A DNA stretch of 64,000 bases from contig OW240917.1 of NCBI GenBank assembly GCA_933207985.1, positions 244,372,977 through 244,436,976 of the forward strand. Direction: 5' to 3'. The DNA comes from Pelobates cultripes (lineage: Eukaryota; Chordata; Amphibia; Anura; Pelobatidae). The notes under the pieces were generated by a model. The model saw nothing but the letters and a program-made list of their open reading frames with translations, searched no databases and was not told where the DNA came from. Positions 60,616-64,000 of the stretch are shown piece by piece; position 1 is the first letter of the stretch; every line of letters begins with the position of its first letter. The position numbers were made by a program, and so were the translations under genes.

Positions 60616-61228
60616 TTAATTGTTGCAACTGTGTGGCTTCAAATCTTTAGATGTCCGTCCAGGGGGAAGCCCAGGAGAAAATGGCTGCAAGTACCACCAT
60701 TGATATGTCACATGCCAGCCCAGTATACCGAAGCTGGTTCCAATCATTTTTTGCCAGACATCATGAAAATATATAGCAGTGCAACAGAACATCCAAACCC
60801 AAATTATGGACAATACCCCCAGGGCCACAAAGAGAGCATTAATAGCAGTCCCTAGCTGGTGTTTCTCAAGTCGTTTATCAAGAAGAACTGATGTTTCCTC
60901 AAGAATGGTCAAGATGCAAAAAGGCAACAGAAAGGAATGTCCAGATATGTCGAATCCATGCCAATAACCCCCATTCATCTTGCACTCATGTCTGTCTTTG
61001 TGGTGGGATCTAAGCTCGGCCAGGACTTCGGACTCATAGCAGTTTCCTGTGATATGTTCCACATACATGAAAAAACTTGTGCAGAGGTACCAGATTACCG
61101 TACCGACCACCAATGAGCTCAAACGTTGTAGAACTGATCTGACACTTTGAGTAAGTGCATAATTGGTCAGCGCTATGAATGGTAAGAGAAGCCAGAAGGT
61201 CCACGCCCAGGAAAATTTCACAAAATAC
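60616..61228 (-). CDS. fitm2: fitm2 final coding exon (FIT2, fat storage-inducing transmembrane protein 2)
   Basis: FIT2 is an ER multi-pass membrane protein with acyl-CoA diphosphatase activity needed for ER homeostasis and lipid droplet budding. This exon follows an acceptor CCTCTGTTTCAG (plus 61229-61240); its first base completes a split codon, then Y, F, and VKFSWAWTFWLLLPFIALTN. It gives about 203 residues to the stop TAA; the human protein has about 262, so roughly 58 N-terminal residues are on an exon outside the window. Both catalytic histidines of the lipid phosphatase-like fold are visible: YWHGFDISGHSFLL (about plus 60940-60981) and CTAIYFHDVWQKM (about 60747-60785). Several hydrophobic membrane segments are intact. 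FITM1 is less likely given the sequence and position. The gene converges on gdap1l1. Confidence 0.95.
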
Positions 61229-61814
61229 CTGAAACAGAGGTAATTTTTTTTATATTAAATGACTTACAGAACTATGATTTCACAAGGTGCCCTTTATCCC
61301 ATTAAAGACTCTAAATGTAGTGGTTTTGGTGCGTAGGCCCTGTCCCTTTTTACAGGCCAAGGTTACATTTGTCAAAAACCATGTGTATAGTGGCTTCCAG
61401 AGTGACTGCTCCTGAATGATCTTCCTCTTAAAACCTCTGAAAATCAAAAGGTCCTCACATTCAGTTTAATGTCCAGCATAATGATGCCAAATGTAAAAGC
61501 ATTAGATTCAATGTTTCTCTGTGACAACCATTTGATTGGCAGAGCACAACAATTGCCATGTATGCACCTAAGGTCACAACGTTGGATTGGACTAAAGTCA
61601 TCATTATGTCAGTCATATAGCAATTGCTATTATTTTTTCAAAAAATTAGGTCCTCTGATTAGACAGTCTTAAACAATCAAATGTTATTACCAATATCCCC
61701 CAGCGGTCAGAGATTATTCATATTCTATTGCAGCAGGTGCCCAGAGTCAGACGTTATAGCTATTATTCTGCAGTAGGTGGCTCGGTGTATTTAATAGTCA
61801 GAGATTACTACTTT
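61229..61814 (-). other. fitm2 intron, proximal to the last exon
   Basis: Starts at the acceptor of the final exon. No fitm2 first exon was found here or in the remaining sequence to 64000, so intron 1 reaches beyond the window or exon 1 lies just outside. Confidence 0.5.
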
Positions 61815-62092
61815 AGGGATGCATCGGAATGAAAATTCTGGGCCGAAACTGAAACCGAAAATTCAGGATGCCCTTGGTCGAAAACCGAAAATATTATATT
61901 TTGACAAATGATTTGTGTGGGTTATGTAGTGTGTGTATGGAATATAGTGAGGTGTGGGAAAGGTATGTAGGTTATGTAGTGTGGTATGGGATAGGGATGT
62001 AATTTTGTAGGTTATGAAGAGTGTGTAAGGCACATAGGGAAGGGTGTGATAGGGGTGTAGGACACATCGTGTGGGGTGGGATAGTGATGGCA
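61815..62092. mobile_element. Left end of a hAT MITE related to 1456-2075
   Basis: Starts TAGGGATGCATCGGAATGAA and continues GAAAATTCTGGGCCGAAACT and GATGCCCTTGGTCGAAAACC, matching the first 80 bp of the element at 1456. The expected right end (inverted TAGGGATGC) followed by TACTACTT is not found before the window ends. The VNTR downstream resembles the short GTGACTGAGGGAGG repeat inside the 1456 element, so the arrays to the right may be its expanded interior. Confidence 0.7.
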
Positions 62093-62460
62093 GAGTGAGG
62101 GAAGGAAGAGGTGACAGAGTGAGGGAAGGAGCATTTGACAGGTGGCAGAGTGAGGGAAGGAGCGTGTGACAGGTGGCAGAGTGAGGGAAGGAGCGTGTGA
62201 CAGGTGGCAGAGTGAGGGAAGGAGCGTGTGACAGGTGGCAGAGTGAGGGAAGGAGCGTGTGACAGGTGGCAGAGTGACATAGTAAGGGAGTGGGTGCCTA
62301 GTGACAGAGTGTGGGAGGGAGTGGGTGACTGGTGCAGAGTGAGGGAAGAAGGGGGTGACTGGTGGCAGAGGGAGGGAGAGGGTGACTGGTGCAGAGTGAG
62401 GGAAGAAGGGGGTGACTGGTGGCAGACGGAGGGAGAGGGTGACTGGAGGCAGAGTGACTC
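62093..62460. repeat. GTGACAGGTGGCAGAGTGAGGGAAGG-type minisatellite
   Basis: About five near-identical units of roughly 33 bp (GGAAGGAGCGTGTGACAGGT) up to 62276, followed by irregular GGGGGTGACTGGTGGCAGAG units. Open frames on either strand are repeat artefacts. Confidence 0.9.
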
Positions 62461-62469
62461 AGGGGGTCC

Positions 62470-64000
62470 CTCTCTGTCAGTCAGAAGGTTACTATTATAG
62501 TATAGTAGGTGGTCAGTCTCTGTGTCAGAGGTTATTACCGTATGTTGGTGTCTGTATTATCTCTCTCTCAGTCAGAGTGATTGTTACTATTATATGTCAA
62601 GGCTCTCTCTCTCTGTCACAGTAGGTGAGTCTCTCTCTATGAATGACTGTAACAGCTCTCTCTCTCAGTAGGTGGGAGTCCCTCACTCGGTCACAGTAGG
62701 TGGGGGTCTCTCTCTGAGTGACTAACAGCTCTCTCTCTCTCAGTAGGTCGGTGTCTCCCTCTCTAAATAGGTGTCTCTCTCTTTCAGTAGGTTGGGTTTT
62801 TCTCTCTAAGTGACCATCACAGCTCTCTCTCAGTAGATGGGTGGCTCTCTCTCTCTCTCAGTAGGTGGGTCTCTCTTTGAGGGACTGTCACAGTAGGTGG
62901 CTGGCTGTCTCTGTCTCAGTGGCTGGCTGTCTCAGTGGCTGTCCCTCTCTCACTAGCTGTCTCTCTCTGTCTCTGTCTCTCTCACTGGCTGTCTCTGTCT
63001 CACTATCTGTGTCTCTGTCTCTCAGTAGCTGGCTGTCTCTCTCTCACTATCTGTGTCTCTGTCTCTCTCAGTAGCTGTCTGTCTGTCTGTCTCTCTCTGT
63101 CTCTCAGTAGCTGTCACTCTCTCTCAGTAGCTCAGTAGCTGTCTCTGTGTCTGTCTCTGAGTGAGGGTCACAGCTGGCTGCTGGAAAGTGACCTGTCACT
63201 CTCTCTCAGTAGCTGTCTCTCTCAGTAGCTGTCTCTCTCTCTCTCAGTAGCTGGCTGTCTCTCTCTCTCTCTCACTAGCTGTCTCAGAGTGAGGGTCACA
63301 GCTGGCTGCTGGAAGGTGACCTGTCACTCTCTATCACTGGCTGTCTCTCTCTCAGTGGCTGTCTCTCTCTCAGTAGCTGGCTGTCTGTGAGTGAGGGTCA
63401 CAGCTGGCTGCTGGTAGGTGACCTGTCACTCTCTCTCAGTGGCTGTCTCTCTCTCAGTAGCTGGCTGTCTGTGAGTGAGGGTCACAGCTGGCTGCTGGAA
63501 GGTGACCTGTCACACACACTCTCTCTCTCTCTCTCAGTGGCTGTCTCTCTCACTAGCTGTCTCTCTCTGTCTCAGAGTGAGGGTCACAGCTGGCTGCTGG
63601 AAGGTGACCTGTCACACACACACTCTCTCTCTCAGTGGCTGTCTCTCTCACTAGCTGTCTGTCTGTCTGTGAGTGAGGGTCACAGCTGGCTGCTGGAAGG
63701 TGACCTGTCACTCTCTCTCAGTAGCTGTCTCTCTCAGTAGCTGTCTCTCTCTCTCTCTGTCTCTGAGTGAGGGTCACAGCTGGCTGCTGGAAGGTGACCT
63801 GTCACACTCTCTCAGTGGCTGTCTCGCTCTCAGTGGCTGTCTCACTCTCAGTGGATGTCTCGCTCTCAGTGGATGTCTCGCTCTCAGTGGATGTCTCGCT
63901 CTCAGTGGCTGTCTCGCTCTCAGTGGCTGTCTCGCTCTCAGTGGCTGTCTCGCTCTCAGTGGCTGTCTCGCTCTCAGTGGCTGTCTCTCTCTCAGTGGCT
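62470..64000. repeat. TCTC-rich higher-order VNTR running off the window
   Basis: CTCTCTCAGTAGCTG(G)CTGT repeats interspersed with a conserved cassette GTGAGGGTCACAGCTGGCTG plus CTGGAAGGTGACCTGTCAC. The cassette starts at 63161, 63289, 63391, 63475, 63577, 63673 and 63777, at spacings of 84-128 bp. From about 63809 an 18-bp unit CTCTCAGTGGCTGTCTCG is repeated about ten times to the edge, with a run of three units carrying GGATG. Confidence 0.93.

Overview
The window is vertebrate nuclear DNA, most likely from a frog or toad. It has spliced genes with long AT-rich introns, CpG-poor spacer and very dense DNA transposons. The strongest pointer to amphibians is the set of TTAA-flanked elements with TTAAAGG ends, which match the T2 MITE family known from Xenopus. 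A CR1/L2-type LINE with a TATGTAAC-repeat tail and an IR/DR Tc1 element fit the same group. Nothing prokaryotic (operons, CRISPR, phage) is present. The species cannot be named from the sequence.

One gene is complete in its coding part. gdap1l1 (plus strand) has six coding exons at 14378-14557, 31749-31941, 39592-39765, 40433-40527, 40950-41064 and 52975-53318. All junctions are GT..AG and in phase, and together they encode 366 residues of a GST-like, tail-anchored GDAP1 paralogue. Convergent to it, on the minus strand, is the last coding exon of fitm2 (60616-61228), an ER lipid-droplet biogenesis enzyme; its first exon lies beyond the right edge. At the left edge (about 181-590) is a CpG-rich, CRE-containing promoter with a minus-strand splice donor. 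From the vertebrate gene order OSER1 - GDAP1L1 - FITM2 this is probably the oser1 promoter, but no oser1 coding sequence is in the window.

The rest is mobile and tandem DNA. Left intergenic part (0.6-14.3 kb): a hAT MITE with a perfect 8-bp duplication, a dead Tc1 element, an antisense LTR, an L1-like reverse-transcriptase remnant, a CA-rich hAT-like block and one T2 MITE. Intron 1 (14.6-31.7 kb): a hAT element carrying a GT minisatellite, a CR1/L2 3' end, a sense LTR and a T2 MITE. Intron 2 (31.9-39.6 kb): a hAT-like element, a 40-bp minisatellite, two T2-type MITEs and a fold-back insertion with 15-bp direct repeats. Intron 5 (41.1-53.0 kb): a 48-bp minisatellite split by a hAT element, which contains a T2 MITE, itself split by another hAT element that holds an assembly gap. 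Right part (54-64 kb): more T2 MITEs, fitm2, and a hAT left end running into a large VNTR array to the window edge.

I see no new protein-coding system. The most unusual structure is the T2 MITE architecture: almost the whole element is a string of about eight separate hairpins, with apparently paired changes between copies. The nested insertions with intact target duplications are the next most informative feature.
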